Shown here piece after piece: positions 47,499 to 59,179 of a stretch of DNA of 64,000 nt. Within the stretch, counting starts at the first letter, position 1, and each line of letters starts with the position of its first letter. This DNA comes from Ascochyta rabiei (Eukaryota; Ascomycota; Dothideomycetes; Pleosporales; Didymellaceae): positions 1,302,001 to 1,366,000 of the forward strand of contig NC_082417.1 of the NCBI RefSeq assembly GCF_004011695.2, given 5' to 3'. Under the pieces are notes generated by a model. It was not told where the DNA came from and searched no databases. It worked only from the letters and a program-made list of their open reading frames with translations. The position numbers and the translations under genes are program-made.

Positions 47499-49172
47499 CT
47501 AGTAGTCTCCCCTACTAATATACTTCTACAGTACTCCTAACTTAGACTTATATTAGGAGCAGCTAGTTTCCCCTATACAAACTAGCCTCTTCCTTACCTA
47601 AGATTATTACTGCCTGCACTATAGTTACTACTACATTAGCGCAATCCTAGTAAATATGTCCCTTTTTACTGCAACAGGTACATAGGTTAGCCTCCTAGTA
47701 TTGCTAAAATACCTTATTAGGAACCTACGTAGCCTAGTTAGGAGCAGACTGCTTCTAACCCCTACGCTTAGCACTACTGCTAGTGCAAACTGCAGACACA
47801 ACTGTTATCTTAATATTGCTATCCTTATTATGCTTAGGCGGCGCCTAAGTAGGGATATAGCGTAGCTGGTTTTCTATAGCTATAGTCTTAACGTCTATAG
47901 TAATAGACTTATACTCTATAATAGCTGCGTTATAATCTATATAAGTTACTTCTTAGTTTATTACTATATTATAGATGTTTATGTTTAGGGCCTAGCAGAG
48001 CTTTAATAGGTGTTGTTCTCTATCCTAGTAGAGGCCGCTACTTTGCACTAGTAGCTGCTTAAACTAGATTGAAAAGTCTAAGAACAACTTGTTAGACCCT
48101 TAACAGACGCTTTCTAGTTTTGCCTAGGCCTGTTTCTAGCTATAGTTATTGCTGTAGCAGAATTCTAGGTATACTAGGAAGTCCTCTAGGCTCTACCCAC
48201 CTTAGGTACCCCTAATCTTATAGAACAGAGCTATATCTTGTTGTATAGATATACTAAGCTAGGACTATATAAAGGTAAACATGTCCTATAGCCTACTAAT
48301 AAAGAATATGTCTGCCTGTAGCTTGTATTCTATTATAACCTACTATACCTTAAATAAGGATTTGTCCCTAGTAAAGGCCTTACCTATAGGAAGAGGTTTC
48401 CTATAGGCTGTAGACGTCTGCATAAGGGCATATAGGCCTAGGTTAGACGCTAGAAACAGCGCTTTATAAGGCAGGTTAGGGGCTAGGGTAGACGTTAATA
48501 GGTACAGTGTTACTCCTAAGAAGGACAAAAGGACTATAGACGCAGGTCTAGTACAGGCGTTAGCTGTTTATACTAGGGACTCTACAAACACACATATATT
48601 AGAGTTATTACGCTTAAGCAATACTATATACTTATTAGTAGCTAATAAGGCTTACTATAAGTTTGTTATAAACTGCAATATCTAGGCTATAAATTCCTAA
48701 AGGGTTAAGGGGACAGATTTGTCTAAGGGGTTATTCTAGGAGCTGGCTGACATAGTACAAGTGCTAGCTATTCTCCTAGAAGAAGAGATACAAATGTTAT
48801 AGACTAGCCTTAGGGTAGGATGTAATAAGGGTTAATATAGTATTATATCTCTTATAGAGGTAACACGTTGTATGTCCTTCTAATATGTCTGTAGGGCACG
48901 TAATTGTCCTGTCTTGCTTAAGGCTTAGACAAGGTCTAAGCCTATAACATCCGCTATCTTATAGGATTTAAGGCAGCTCTTCTAATAGTTATTATCTTCC
49001 TTCTATGCCTTTAGACTGTTAGCTGATAGTTCAGATAGGATTTTAGGAATCTAAGGGTTTCCCTGTTTATTATTACTAAGGGCTAGCCTCCTCTTATAGT
49101 TAGTGATGTCTAGGGCGTTAGGTACTTGTGGCTTAGTCCTTAGAGGGATAGTCTGGTTTAGGTCTATCTTCT

Positions 49173-52100
49173 TGTCAGATGATATGCTTAATGTGCAAAG
49201 ATAATAATGAAGGTGATTAAATGATAATTATCTGTCTTAATGGCTCATTTTATGTGTGTGTGCTGCTAGCCCCTAAGTTAACCAAGGTTAACCCTAAACC
49301 CCTAACTTGGCTCGGCAAGGTCGGTTATCTAACACACCCCCTCAGCTTTAAGGCCCTTTTAAAGCTAGACACAATTAGCTCTTATTGTACCTCTAGGTTA
49401 GCAAGCTTTTAGTTAAGTAATTCTATCTAGGTGTTAGCTAGCTTTCTTTGTTTAGTATGTTGCTTTAGTCCTAGCTACCTTAGAAAGGTTAACTACTTGC
49501 TTACAGGCAGAGCCTTTGTAAGTCTGTTAGCTAACATCTTAGTAGATAGGACATAGGTTACTGTTATAGTGCCTTTGTTTACCTCTTATTACAGCTAGTA
49601 GTTGTAAATGTCTACATGTTGTAGTTTAGTTTAGAGTTTTAAGACTTCCTTATTAATTAATTAGATAGTCTAGGTATTATTATATTAAATAGTAATTATT
49701 AATTATAAGAGGTGTATACTAAGTTCTAATAATAGTTCTAAGATAAAGATAGCTTCCTTAGCCACCTATGCTAGGGTAAGTAGCTCTGCTTTAGTTATTA
49801 ATGTAGTAACTATGTCTTGTTTATTAGCTCTCTAGGTAATAAGTCCTCTGTATAGTTTAATAGTATATCCTTAGGAGCTCTTCCTATTAAGAGTGTTATC
49901 AGCAAATAATACATTACTAGTAACTACTAGGTACTTGTTGCCTCTAAAGGTAAGGGATAGGTCTTGTGTTCCTTGTAGGTATAATAGTACTTAATCTGCT
50001 GCGTTATAGTGCTGCTGTCCAGGGTTAGTTAGAAATTGTGCCAGCCTAGATGTGGCAAAGGCAATGTTAGGCCTAGTAGTAACCGCAGCAAAGAGGAGAG
50101 ATCTAATCTTTCTCTAGTATTTGTTAATTGCTCATACTGCAGCTTCCCCTTTATTTAGTAGAAGCTTAATACTTAATATTAGTGTTGTGTTGTATGTCTG
50201 TCTTATCTGCTAAGGAGACAATTTTGTTCATGTATAACGCCTGTAAGAGGAGGATCCTTAGGTTATCTTAATCTTAGGTTATCTCTACTCCTAGGAACTA
50301 TTACAGATTGTTTCCTCCTGTAACAGAGTATTTATTAGTAATATAGCTAAGGGCCTTATCTGCCTTATGTCTTCTAGTTAGGTAATAGGCTATAATAATA
50401 TTGTCTATATAGAAGAAGATAGTAACTCTATTCTTAAGTAAGCAGCAGGGTTTATAGGGAACAATTGCGAATCTATAGCTTATTAAAGTAGATATAAATT
50501 CCTTCTGCTAGAGGAGTAGAGAGATTCTTAGTCTATATAGTGCCTTATGTACTTATAGGACTATGCCTAGTTTCTAATACCTACGTAGCATCCTTATATA
50601 GACTTCTCTGTTAATTAATGCATAAATAAAGGCATTTGTAATATTAAACTGCTTAAGTTCTAGGTTATGTGCTGCTGAAATTGCTATAAGCATTCTAAAG
50701 GACCTGCTAGCTAGTGTTGCTGCGTAGGTATCTTTAGAAGTAATGTTTTATTACTAGTTACCTTAGACTACTAGTTGCGCCTTATATTTAAGTAGGTAGT
50801 AGTTCTTATTAAGCTTATACGTGTATACCCACATATAGTTAAGTACCTAGTGTCCTACTACCTTAATCTTTGTTAGCGGTACTTTAGACTATAACTTTGT
50901 AGTCTAATAGCTGCTAAGGCGTTCTTACTTAGCTTCTTTAAACTATTAGTAAAGCAGGTGGTCCTCTAGGTTTAATTGTGCTGTTAGCTCTAGTATCAGT
51001 TAGCTTTAATAAGGCTTAAGCCCTTTTATTAGCATTTGTTTTAACCTAGCCTTATTAATATTATTGCCCTAGTATGTGCCTATGCATCTGCCTTATATTC
51101 CAGCTATAAATGCAGCTTTCTACAGCATAGTTTATAAAGTTCCTTAAGATTGCGCTAGCGTCAATTCTAACTAATCAGCAGTTAACTAGTGCCACCTGCT
51201 AACTCCTAATTAGCTGTTACCTCTTGCTAACTGGAATGACAACAACGTGTTTATTAACAACGCGACTAGTAGTAGAGTTAGAGGAGGGGTTAGATATATA
51301 TGTCTAGCTTTCTATCTATTATTATAACCTGGTTAATCTTCTGTAGTATTTAAGTGTGCAATAGTATTGTCCTTATAGAATAACTAGATTTTAGCCTTAT
51401 TTTAGGGTAGAGGCAGAAGCTCTACGCTTCTTGTCTATGTTACTATCTCTTTAAGAATACTGTGCATAAGATTGTCTATTAGGTCCTAAGTCTAGCTACT
51501 AAAGACAGTATCCTTATTAAAGATTACATCTCTTATGCTAATAACTTTTGCTAAGGTTAGAATCTATATCTAATATATATTTAAGGATTAGTATCCTACT
51601 AGGTATTCTACCTATACTCTTAGGTCTAGTTACTAGAGTTATAACTTTACTTAAAGGGTGTTACTTATAAGAGTAAAGCCTTTATATCTATATACTTTTA
51701 GATATGCCTAGTTTAGTTTCCTACTTTATATATTTAGGCTAGCTAGTTAAGCTGTATAGGTAAAGAACACATTATAGGGTGTTTTCTAGTTATTTAATAA
51801 CCTTAGTGTTTAGTTGTGTAGGTACACTGCTGCTCTTACAATCTCTAGCCACATTTCCTATAGTAGGTTTGCGTCTAATCTTATAGTGCGTGCCTTATCT
51901 TTTATTACACCCCGTAAGCGTTCAGCACCTCTGTTCTGTGCTTAGGTGTCTAGTGCAGAAGGCTTAAGCCTAATTAATTATGCAGCGCACCATCTTAATA
52001 CTTCTGGTTTTATTATAGTAATTTCACTATCACACTTAATTACCTTATCCTAGATCTTATATTATTTTAACAGAAATTGTGTAAGAGTGTCTAGAAAGTA

Positions 52101-54799
52101 GATAATTGTGTTTTCTAGTTAATTATCTTTAAAATAGAAGTCCTAGAGGAAGCTAGATTGCCTGTTAACAGCAAGCAATTAGCTCTTTTCCTTAGTAAAG
52201 CTTCCTTCTTTATATAAGTAGAAGTTAATTGCTATGCGTTCTTCTAGTTCTTTATCGCCTGTTTGTGGTATTTAACTAATTTGCTTCTTACTCTTAGCTT
52301 GTCTGCAAGTATCACATTAGACTGTAGTAATACCTCTAACTCTTACCCCCTAAGATTGTTAGATAAGGTGTTTAATAGTAGCAGCTCTAGGGTGTCCTAT
52401 TTGCTTGTGCTATAGTAGAGCAGTAGCAGTCTTAGGTGTTTAGCTTTGTGTTAATTGTATTGCAAATGCTGTCTGTGGCTGTTCCCTAAGTACCTATTAT
52501 CTATGTTGTTTATCTAAGGATGTAATAGCTGTGTTATCTACTTATCTAAGCTAAGTTAGATCTCTTTTTGTGTCCTACCAGATGCCCTATTAACATAGGT
52601 GTTAGAAAGAGACATGGTTGCAAAGTATGTCTAGGCACTATGCTATGTTGTGTAGTTTAAGAGTAGTTAGTTAGTTTATGTTTAATAGATAGAGATAGAC
52701 AGTGCTATATCCCTATATCTATACCTAGGGGTTTCCTGCCTATAGGTAGTTGTTTAATACAGGTAGAGTAAGGTCTTATATTTAGTCCTTATTATTTATA
52801 ATGTAGATTGTTAATCCTAAGTTAAGGATAAAGGAGTTCCTAAGAGGGTAGCTTAGTAGCTCTATATTATAAAATTCTTTAACTAGACTTATGTTAATTA
52901 ATAATATCTTTTGTCCCTATAGTTATCCTAGAGGTGCCTCTAGTGTTTAGGATGTCTTAATAGCTAGTGTCTTAGTGCAAGCTTGTTTTGCAGATCTAAC
53001 CTAATCTTAAAGGTTAGCATTTTATTCTATCCTAAATTGTACTATCTTAGCAATTCTATTATATAGGGTAAACTATTCTAGTGCTTTATCTTTATAGATG
53101 TAGTAGCAATCTTCTAGTCTATAGCGTTGTCTATAAGTAGGGTATTTTACTCCGCTAGCTACTGCTGTATCCCCTCTTAGGGACTGCTTAGATGTAGTTA
53201 TTTAACTAAAGTTCTGTTTTTAATAAGGTCTTCCCTAACTCCCCTATATAGTAGGAGTAGATAATACATCTTTAACAATATAAGAGGCGTCCCTATTAGT
53301 GTCTAGGGTAGATTTACTACTAGTAGCAAGAGTTAAGTTGTTCCCTACAGCAAAGGCGCCCCTTTACTGTCCCCCCTTAGGGTAGTACTTACTTATATAC
53401 TCTTAGAAGCGTTTTATTATTTCTTTATAAGTTATATTTTATTCTTGTCTGCTATAGTCCTAGAATGTCGTTGCCTAGGTTAGCGCTATCTTTATTACTA
53501 AATCTAAAAAGTCTTAGATAGTGTCTTGTATATTGTATATTTCAGCAAGAACTTCTATTTTAGCGTTAGTTACAGCATAATTATACTTAAGGAGCTAGGT
53601 ATCCTAGCTCCTAGGTTATCTTATTAGTTTAAGGGCTGCTAGATATTAGTAGCGTGCGCGTAATTGTTCTTCTTTAGTATTAATGCTAACTGTGTTTTTA
53701 AGACTAATAAGCTAACGTACTCCACGGGCGAGTCGGACACACAGGCGAGTCGGACACTCAAATTCACACCAAAAATCACAATTCTTAAACCTTAATATCT
53801 CCACAACTACACAATAAAATTATTTAAAAATTAATATACTACGCTGCATGTATATAAAGATAAAGACTATAGAAGCGCTTAGCTTTCCTCCTATTAATGT
53901 AGAAGTTAGTAAGTAAGATATAAAATACAGGAATTATTTTAGCGTACTTTTAAATACCTCTATGTGTATCTATAATAGAGCTTAGTGCTTCTAGACTCTT
54001 TATTTTTATATAGATGCAGCATAGATTTTAAATTTCTAGACAATTTTATTGTGTGGTTGTAGAGATATTAAGGTGTAAGAATTGTGAATTTTGGTGTGAA
54101 TTTGAGTGTCCGACTCGCCTGTGTGTCCGACTCGCCCGTGGAGTACGTTATATTTAAATTAATTTACCTAGTTAGCAGCAGTTCTTTATAAGGTAAGGTA
54201 ATACTAAGCTTTAGATAAACATTACTACCTTGTCTAGGTTAGTTTGTTCCTTGTAGTAGTCTCTATCCGCTATCTTGTAGGATTTAAGGCGGCTCTTCTA
54301 ATAGTTATTATCTTCCTTCTATACCTTTAGGCTATTGCCTGATAGTTTAGATAGGATTTCAGGAAGCTAAGGGTTTCCTTGTTTATTATTGCTAAGGGCT
54401 AGCCTCCTCTTATAGTTAGTAATGTCTAGGGCGTTAGGCACTTATGGCTTAGTCCTTAGAGGGATAGTCTGATTTAGGTCTATCTTCTCCTATACATCTA
54501 GAGAGGCGCAGTAGGTCTGTAGTTAATGCAACTAAGGTGTGTAGGTTGTGTAATCTATAAGAATTATTATTAAATTGCGTATAGGTAATAGCAACATATT
54601 AAAAGGGTATTTTAGTAGTGTTAGTAAGACTCGTAATTGTTAGATAATATGCTTAATGTGTAAAGATAATAATAAAGGTAATTAATTAATAATTATCTGT
54701 CTTAATGGCTCATTTTATGTGTGTGTGCCGCTAGCCCCTAAGTTAACCAAGGTTAACCCTAAACCCCTAACTTGGCTTGGTAAGGTTGGTTATCTAACA
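49173..54799 (-). mobile_element. Copia-3: Ty1/copia element (Copia-1 family), inserted in Copia-2
   Basis: The LTRs are 49173-49334 (3') and 54638-54799 (5'), 162 bp each, with TSD CTTCT at 49168-49172 and 54800-54804. Without the MITE and its TA it is 5191 bp. Reverse orientation; the polypurine tract appears as CACCCCCTCAGCTT at 49331-49344. Coding blocks follow the same order as Copia-2, for example the YVDN region in reverse complement near 50395. It inserted into a sister copy of itself, 5' of the gag region. Confidence 0.9.
53715..54148. mobile_element. MITE-1, 434 bp, inside Copia-3
   Basis: The terminal inverted repeats are about 110 bp with few mismatches and begin ACGTACTCCACGGGCGAGTC. 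TA flanks lie at 53713-53714 and 54149-54150. There is no coding capacity. The outer 11 bases match Pogo-B/D. The subterminal motif GGCGAGTCGGACA occurs twice at 17-bp spacing, as in the other pogo-type ends here. Confidence 0.9.
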
Positions 54800-55178
54800 C
54801 TTCTCCTATACGTCTAGAGAGGCGCAGCAGGTCTATAGTTAATGCAATTAAGGTGTGTAGGTTGTGTAATCTATAAGAATTATTATTAAATTGCGCATAG
54901 TTAATAGCGACATATTAAAAGGGTATTTTAGTAGTGTTAGTAAGACTCTTAATTGCCAGATAATATGCTTAATGTGCAAAGATGATAATAAAGGTAATTA
55001 ATTAATAATTATCTGTCTTAATGGCTCATTTTATGTGTGTGTGCCGCTAGCCACTAAGTTAACGAAGGTTAACCCTAAACCCCCTAACTTGGTTCGGCAA
55101 GGTCGGTTATCTGACAACATAACAGTGTTAACACTTAGTAAGAGGCTAAGGATCACGTGATATAATTAGGCTTAGCAT

Positions 55179-55247
55179 AATTAGTACAATTAGTAATTAG
55201 TACAATTAGTAATTAGTGTAATTAGTAATTAGTGTAATTAGTAATTA
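55179..55247 (+). repeat. 16-bp tandem repeat in the left LTR of Gypsy-1
   Basis: Four full units of AATTAGTACAATTAGT or AATTAGTGTAATTAGT, and a fifth split by MITE-2 (it resumes at 55684). Confidence 0.85.
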
Positions 55248-55681
55248 ACGTACTCTACGGTCGAGCGGATCACACGATCGAGCGGATCACTTAAAACCCC
55301 ACCAAAATTGTCCAAAACTACAACCCTTTATTTCAACAACCACGCAATAAAATCTTCTTAAAATTTCAGAATAGTATTGCATAGTTATTGGTAAGTACAT
55401 ATCTAGATTTCAGCTTTATAGCTATAATAGTTATAGAAATAGCCTGCAAATAGTGCTAAACACCCCTGTAAAACAGTAATCGCTCAATAACGTCTGTGTT
55501 ATAGATTCTAGCACTCTAAGACTTTTAAATACTCTTATTTATATTAGTGCAGCCCTGTCCTGAAAATTTTAGAAGATTTTATTGCGTGGTTGTTGAGATA
55601 AAGGGTTGTGGTTTTAGGCAATTTTGGTGGGGTTTTGAGTGATCCGCTCGATCGTGTGATCCGCTCGACCGTGGAGTACGT
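55248..55681. mobile_element. MITE-2, 434 bp, inside the left LTR of Gypsy-1
   Basis: The terminal inverted repeats are about 120 bp and begin ACGTACTCTACGGTCGAGCG. TA flanks lie at 55246-55247 and 55682-55683. It is non-coding and exactly as long as MITE-1, with a related inner end (ACAACCACGCAATAAAAT-like) but different subterminal bases. The motif TCGAGCGGATCA is doubled at 17-bp spacing. Confidence 0.9.
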
Positions 55682-58146
55682 TAGTATAATTAGAGGATCC
55701 TTAACACTAATTAGTCTACATTACTACTACTATTATTAAAGTATATAGTTAGTAGGAACACAACCCTTATAGTTTGTGTTTTTCCCTATTATTTAAGTAA
55801 GTCTTTAGAATCTTAACCTGCGCTTAAACTAGACAGTCTACTCTGTACTATTTAGTGCACCCTATCTTTACAAGCTTTGCTTAGTTAATAACCCTAACTA
55901 ATCTACTAGTACTTATCCCTAAGGACTAATAAGATTAGTGCTTACGGTCTTTAACTAAAGTACAGCTTCAACAGGTACATTGTAGGACGACATAGAGTTA
56001 AGATTGGTCTAATAAAGGTTGAAGTAGTTAAGACGTAGCAGACGCTAAAAACAGTTAAACAGATCTAGGAATTCTTAGGATTTGTCAACTTTAACTAACG
56101 CTTTATTAAGGACTACTCTAAAATTACAATCCTGCTAACAAAGCTCACGCACAAGGATACACTATTCAAGTAGGGATAAGAATAGAATAATGCGTTTAAG
56201 GCACTTAGGTAAGCCTATATTACACCTTCTACGTTAATTATATTTTGTAGTAGCAAACTAATGCGTATAGAGACTAATGCCTTAGATCTTATATTAGGCG
56301 CATGTATTACATAAGAAAAGGATAGACTATAGCACCTTATTACTTACTACTTATATAAGTTCTTAGGACCTAAAGAACGCTACAATGTGCATAACAAAGA
56401 ATTACTAATTATATTATTAGCCCTAAAACATTAGCAACTATATACAGAAAGCTGCTTAGAACTTACTATCTATACTAACTATAAGAACCTAGTATACTTT
56501 ACTACTACTAAGGTCTTAAATTAATAACAAGTACGTTAGTCTAAGATGCTTAGATAATATAAATTTAAGATATTGTATACGCTAGGTAAAGATGATAGTA
56601 GAGCTAACGCGCTTAGCAGATAACACAACCTTACTAGAGAAAAGACAATAAACTAGTTTGCAGTACTAGGAATTAACAATGATAGGTTACTTAGACTATT
56701 GCAGTAACTAAACAATATAATGAAAATTAAAAATACACAGCATATTATATTAGACGTACTAGAGAAACTTTAGGACAAAATTATAGCTAATTACTATAAT
56801 AACCTGCTATATAGATACCCTAGAATTACATGCATAACAGAACTTATTAAGTAACACTATAAGTTTAGTAATATAAAGGACAAGGTTACTAAATATATTA
56901 AGAACTATGTTAACTGTTAGTAAAATAAACATAGTACACACGCAAAATAGAGAGAAATACAGGTAATAGAGCTGCCTACAGTACTATAGACAAACATTAC
57001 AATAGATTTTATTACACAGCTACCTATCTTAAGAGACCTAGTAACTAGATATAACTACAACTTAATCTTTATTATAGTTAATAGATTTACTAAGTACGCT
57101 AAAATAATAATATTTTAATATTGCTATACTGCAGAGTAGCTTATATAAGTGTTCCTAGATTAATATATAAGGTATTATAGTATACTAGAATTAATTATTA
57201 GCAATTAAGACAAGCTCTTTACGTTAAATTATTAGACTACACTCTTAGCAGCTATTAGTACTAAGAAGAAGCTTTTAACAGCCTATTATCTGTAGACAGA
57301 CAGACAGACTAAAAGAACAAATTAGACTATAGAAACATACCTACAGATATACAGTAACTAGCAGTAAGATAACTAGGTTTTGCTGTTACCTATAGTACAA
57401 ATCGCATATAACAACAAATTATTAGAAGTAATAGGAGAATTACTATTCTTCCTCAATTACAGGATACACCTAAATCTCTTTACTAGAAGTCTAGACACGC
57501 TAATTTAGACTAAATCTGTAATATCCTTAGTAGTAAGACTAAAAGAAGTGCATAAGAAAGTACTAGAAAATATTAGTAAGGCTTAAGAACAAGCAATCTT
57601 ATATATTAACTAGAAAAGAAAAACAGCACCTTAGCTAAAAGAGGGGGATAAAGTATATCTCCTTACAAAAATTCTTCACACACAACAACTAACAAAAAAA
57701 CTAGACTACGTTATATTTAGACCCTTTTTTTTTAAAGCAGATAAGCCTAATTAACTATAGACTTGATCTGCTAAAGGATATAAAGATCTATCTAGTGTTC
57801 TACATATTGCTATTAGAACCAGCTAACTCTAGAACGCCTATCTAGAAGAACTTCTATTACTAAGCTAATAGTAAAGACTAATAGGAAGTTAAAAAAATAA
57901 TACAACACTAAAAGGAAGGTAGCTAGAATAAATATCTAGTTAAGTAGTTAGGATACTCTAACTTAGAAAACATATAGGAGCCAACTACACACCTTACAAA
58001 CTGCTAGCAGTTATTAAAGTAATTTAAAGAGACTTATTAGGCAGTGCTACGTTGCTTTCCTAGTACTCTAAGGGATAGCCTTTAAAGGCACCCTAGGTAC
58101 TAGGCAGTAACAAGAACTTATTAGGCAGATAAGTTAACTTAATAGT

Positions 58147-58359
58147 CCCTGCCTGTAACTGCTCCTGCTCTTCTATTTTGCGCTCCTCTACTGTAATAGC
58201 CTCCTTAGCACAATAGTCTAATAAATCTATTTATTGTTATAACTGCTCCTTGCGCATATAAGCTACACGCAAGTCCTCTATAGCTTTTTCTAATATTTAA
58301 AGTGCTTTAGTTTGTGCTTTATAACTCTCCTTTATACGTATACGCAATTTCTCTTTCTT
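58147..58359 (-). pseudogene. Antisense coiled-coil-like coding stretch of Gypsy-1
   Basis: 71 codons on the strand opposite integrase, between the end of integrase and the right LTR. The stretch begins KKEKLRIRIKESYKAQTKAL and later includes AIEDLRVAYMRKEQL, IDLLDYCAKEAITVEERKIE and QEQLQAG: a charged, heptad-like helix with three TAA stops. No domain was recognised. It may be the last exon of a gene like those in Gypsy-3 and Gypsy-4. The boundaries are only those of the convincing stretch. Confidence 0.45.
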
Positions 58360-58665
58360 AGACGTTAGCTAGGTAAACTTAGATTAAGCTACCTTTATAT
58401 TACAACGTTGCCTAAGGTAAATACACTTGCTGAACTTTCTAGATTATACGTAAACCTTGTATATGCAGTTATGCTTTATATAAGTTCTAAATTTTCACAC
58501 TATAATCTCTCTAAAGGACTTAACAAATTTGTATAGACAATAACAGCAAGCTAAACTTAAGATAGTTAGTTATTTTAGCATTATTAAACCTACCTACTAA
58601 TTAAGGATAGGCCCTGCATTATATAAATAAGCTTAAGAGACTAAGCTAAGATAGAAGGGGGATAG

Positions 58666-59179
58666 TTTTATAATCTACAGAATATAAGAAGGATGTAAGC
58701 TAATTATAGTGTATAGAGCATAGTAAGTATAATAAGTTATTAGGTTCAGCGTAAGCAAACATAACAGTGTTAACACTTAGTAAGAGGCTAAGGATCACGT
58801 AATATAATTAGGCTTGGCATAATTAGTACAATTAGTAATTAGTACGATTAGTGATTAGTTTAGTTAGTGATTAGTGTGATTAGTAATTAGTGTGATTAGA
58901 GGATCCTTAATACTAATTAGTCTATATTACTACTACTATTATTCAAGTATATAGTTAGTAGGAACACAAATCTTATAGTTTGTGTTTAACCTAGTTAATT
59001 AAGTTTGTCTTTAGAATCTTAACCTGCGCTTGAACTAGACAGTCTACTCTGTACTATTTAGTGCACCCTATCTTCACAAGCTTTGCTTAGTTGATAACCC
59101 CAACCGATCCACTAGTACTTATCCCTAAGAACCAATAGAATTAGTGCTTACGGTCTTTAACTAAAGTACGACTTCAACA
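58666..59179 (+). repeat. Right LTR of Gypsy-1
   Basis: 514 bp, ending ACTTCAACA before TSD GAAGC. It contains five 16-bp units (58821-58900), more diverged than those in the left LTR. It is otherwise the uninterrupted counterpart that proves the three-piece left LTR. Confidence 0.87.

Larger units (their letters stand above)
34373..48949 (-). mobile_element. Gypsy-3: Ty3/gypsy element with an antisense gene, split by Gypsy-4
   Basis: The LTRs are 34373-34527 and 48795-48949 (155 bp, TGTTATGGACTAG...CCTATAACA), with TSD TCCGC at 34368-34372 and 48950-48954. Reverse orientation is shown by the pyrimidine tract after the left LTR (34528-34551, the polypurine tract of the minus strand) and by coding. 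Gag is at 48790-47504, with a zinc knuckle at 47682-47641 (CTCCSKKGHIY, stop, DC). Reverse transcriptase AYLDNVLVY is near 38945, and integrase near 37610-37390 has IDFIVNLP and LVIIDYLSKYVQL. Net length is about 7.2 kb. Between integrase and the 3' LTR, on the opposite (+) strand, lies a separate multi-exon gene. Inserted in Copia-2. Confidence 0.88.
27843..55116 (-). mobile_element. Copia-2: Ty1/copia element (Copia-1 family), split three times
   Basis: Reverse orientation. Its LTRs are 27843-28005 (3' LTR) and 54954-55116 (5' LTR). The flanking duplication is ACATG (27838-27842) and ACATA (55117-55121), inside the Gypsy-1 LTR. The coding pieces are 28006-31325, 33193-34367, 48955-49167 and 54805-54953. 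Removing Pogo-D, Gypsy-3 and Copia-3 with their duplications leaves 5195 bp, the same as Copia-1. The polypurine tract appears as CACCCCCTTAGCTT at 28005-28018. The reverse transcriptase YVDN block, in reverse complement, is near 29065. Abundant RIP stops. Confidence 0.88.
27745..59179 (+). mobile_element. Gypsy-1: internally deleted Ty3/gypsy element, host of the nest
   Basis: TSD GAAGC lies at 27740-27744 and 59180-59184. The left LTR is in three pieces (27745-27842, 55122-55247 and 55684-55973) because Copia-2 and a MITE landed in it. The right LTR is 58666-59179 (514 bp), preceded by the polypurine tract GATAGAAGGGGGATAG. Net length is only about 3.7 kb. Directly after the left LTR the frame enters the end of reverse transcriptase (a region with QTLKTVKQI and EFLGFVNFN). 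RNase H follows, then integrase with zinc-binding and catalytic parts (NITIDFITQLPIL near 56995; NRFTKYAKI near 57080). Gag, protease and most of reverse transcriptase are absent. A reverse-strand coiled-coil frame lies at 58147-58359. It was either transposed as a deleted derivative or lost its 5' half by LTR-internal recombination. Confidence 0.82.

Noticed and set aside
55179..55247. Regular repeats that could suggest a CRISPR-like array
   Set aside because: Units are contiguous without spacers, low in complexity, and also found in the other LTR of the same element; the organism is a fungus.
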